Assembly: GCF_001570565.1 (NCBI RefSeq)
Contig: NZ_BBXE01000017.1
Coordinates: 186,001-250,000, forward strand
Origin: Herbidospora yilanensis
Lineage (GTDB): Bacteria; Actinomycetota; Actinomycetes; Streptosporangiales; Streptosporangiaceae
DNA length: 64,000 nucleotides
Direction of reading: 5' to 3'
Shown here: piece after piece, positions 63,210 through 64,000 of the stretch
Numbering within the stretch: the first letter of the stretch is position 1
Layout: every line of letters begins with the position of its first letter
Made by a program: the position numbers and the translations under genes
Notes under the pieces: model-generated
What the model was told of the DNA's origin: nothing
Databases searched by the model: none
What the model saw: only the letters and a program-made list of their open reading frames with translations

Positions 63210-63707
63210 ATGAACCAGGAAAAATCCCGCCACGTCATGTCGACCGCGCCCTACGCGTGCAGTTGCGGGGCCGACCTGCCCGACCAGGTGTCGGCCGAAC
63301 TCCACGCCTCCGAGGCCAACCTGTGCACGGTCTGCCTCGGCACCCTCGAAGAGGAGCCCTACCCCGGCTGGCGGCGGCGCTGCCTGGCCTGCGCCGGGAC
63401 CGGCCGCCGGGGCCCGCAGCTCGTGTGGGAGCTGGCGCACGCCGAGGCCGAGACCGCCATCCCGGTCCGGGTGGTCCTGGCGCTGCTGCCGCACCGGCCG
63501 TTCCGCCTGTCCGAGCTCGCCGACCTGGTGCGCGAACGCCTCAACCTGCCGCCGGGCAGGTTGCCGGTCGGCCCCCGGGTGCGGGACATCCTGCTGCAGC
63601 TCCAGCAGGAGGGCGAGGTCGCGCTCATCTCCGCGCCCGAACAGCTTCTGGACGATTCGGGAGCGGTCCTCTATGACGACCCATACTGGGTGAAGACCGT
63701 CCGATAG
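63210..63707 (+). CDS. Zinc-ribbon protein of unknown function
   Basis: 165 residues. N-terminal cysteines CSCG, CTVC and CLAC suggest a zinc ribbon; a helical C-terminal part (FRLSELADLVRERLNLPPG) may be winged-helix-like. A -10-like TACAGT precedes the ATG by 8 nt, so the mRNA may be leaderless. It lies just before the toxin-like gene. I do not recognise a named family. Confidence 0.65.
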   Translation: MNQEKSRHVMSTAPYACSCGADLPDQVSAELHASEANLCTVCLGTLEEEPYPGWRRRCLACAGTGRRGPQLVWELAHAEAETAIPVRVVLALLPHRPFRLSELADLVRERLNLPPGRLPVGPRVRDILLQLQQEGEVALISAPEQLLDDSGAVLYDDPYWVKTVR

Positions 63708-63717
63708 AGTGCGTATC

Positions 63718-64000
63718 GTGCGTGATCATGGAGAGGACCCGCGCCCGTCGCGGGGCGCCGTCCGCGAGGTCCACCGGATCGACCGGGCGGCCCGTATGGA
63801 GTACTCGCCCGACCTCGACGGCATGGCCGACCCGGGCGAGGTCGTCTGGACGTGGGTCCCCTACGAGGAGGACCCGTCACGCGGCAAGGACCGCCCCCTG
63901 CTCGTCGTCGGCCGCCACGGGCGCCGTCTGCTCGGCATGATGCTCTCCAGCAAGGGCGACGACGACTCCCGCGACTGGCTGCCGCTGGGCGTCTGGGGCG
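63718..64000 (+). CDS. PemK/MazF-like protein (3' end beyond window)
   Basis: The first 94 codons read GEVVWTWVPYEEDPSRGKDRPLLVVGRHG, the entry of a PemK/MazF-like fold (RPLLVV with nearby GEV). Family members are toxins that cut mRNA, but many actinobacterial relatives have no known antitoxin, and none is seen here. The GTG at 63718 follows a TAGAGT -10 by 7 nt; ATG 63796 is possible. The zinc-ribbon gene upstream is not an obvious antitoxin. Confidence 0.6.
   Translation, partial: MRDHGEDPRPSRGAVREVHRIDRAARMEYSPDLDGMADPGEVVWTWVPYEEDPSRGKDRPLLVVGRHGRRLLGMMLSSKGDDDSRDWLPLGVWG

Noticed and set aside
63210-64000. Zinc-ribbon gene plus PemK/MazF-like gene as a toxin-antitoxin pair
   Set aside because: The upstream protein is too large and of a different build than known antitoxins, and the toxin is cut by the window edge.

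Overview
The window is about 72% G+C by eye, with dense, frequently overlapping genes. It encodes a SARP/AfsR regulator, an XRE-DUF5753 / DUF574 pair, an Lsr2 protein, a transmembrane Ser/Thr kinase, a secreted GH18 chitinase and a protocatechuate (pca) operon. This points to a filamentous actinomycete, plausibly of the Streptosporangiales; the order is inferred from gene content, not from a marker gene. I see no tRNA, rRNA, CRISPR array, insertion sequence or phage module. It reads as chromosomal DNA with mostly small independent units. Both edges cut a gene: a trpE-G fusion on the left and a PemK/MazF-like gene on the right.

Layout. 1-2.0 kb (-): fused anthranilate synthase behind a complete trp attenuator, with an 11-residue leader peptide carrying tandem Trp codons. 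2.1-6.6 kb (+): DUF3311/SSF carboxylate transporter pair, AI-2E family membrane protein, methyltransferase, EXLDI protein with a nested operator. 6.6-10.9 kb (-): large catalase, a half-size pyruvate phosphate dikinase-like protein and its translationally coupled regulator. 10.9-19.4 kb (mostly +): lipoprotein, HD protein, ABC exporter, kinase, SARP. 19.4-25.6 kb (-): WS/DGAT acyltransferase, GH38 mannosidase and a coupled companion. 25.7-30.3 kb: XRE/DUF574 pair, Ppx/GppA, a CGNR regulator divergent from a methyltransferase. 30.4-36.8 kb (-): a seven-gene operon pcaI-J-H-G-B-L-pobA, divergent from a tandem-duplicated IclR regulator; it takes 4-hydroxybenzoate to 3-oxoadipyl-CoA, and pcaF is not in the window. 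38.4-48.1 kb (+): RecQ, SDR-TetR pair, chitinase with an operator at its promoter, WD40 protein, Tex. 48.2-55.7 kb: two HAD proteins, XRE regulator, methionine aminopeptidase, hydrolase, an ABC exporter whose ATPase has lost its middle, TetR-glycosyltransferase pair. 55.9-58.4 kb: PP2C phosphatase, small ORF, STAS protein, MarR. 58.5-64 kb: GH15 hydrolase, PHP phosphoesterase, Lsr2, metallo-hydrolase, zinc-ribbon protein, toxin-like gene.

Most interesting signals. (1) Three copies of an apparently conserved 5' leader, with a 23-nt core matching at 21 or more positions. They lie at 51600, 57351 (-) and 57433, each just after a predicted promoter and each followed within 33-43 nt by a Shine-Dalgarno sequence and an ATG, ahead of unrelated genes (ABC ATPase, hypothetical ORF, STAS); this is a candidate cis-regulatory RNA. 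(2) A textbook trp attenuator. (3) Operators with unusual geometry: three CAGTTAC sites spaced exactly 23 bp apart, GCATAC repeats in front of the EXLDI gene, and a 31-bp dyad at the chitinase start point. (4) A HAD gene that seems to start with CTG in a CTGA overlap. (5) An ABC ATPase with a precise in-frame deletion of its catalytic centre. (6) Many genes that appear to be leaderless.

All calls come from reading the sequence and from knowledge of protein families; no database search was run.
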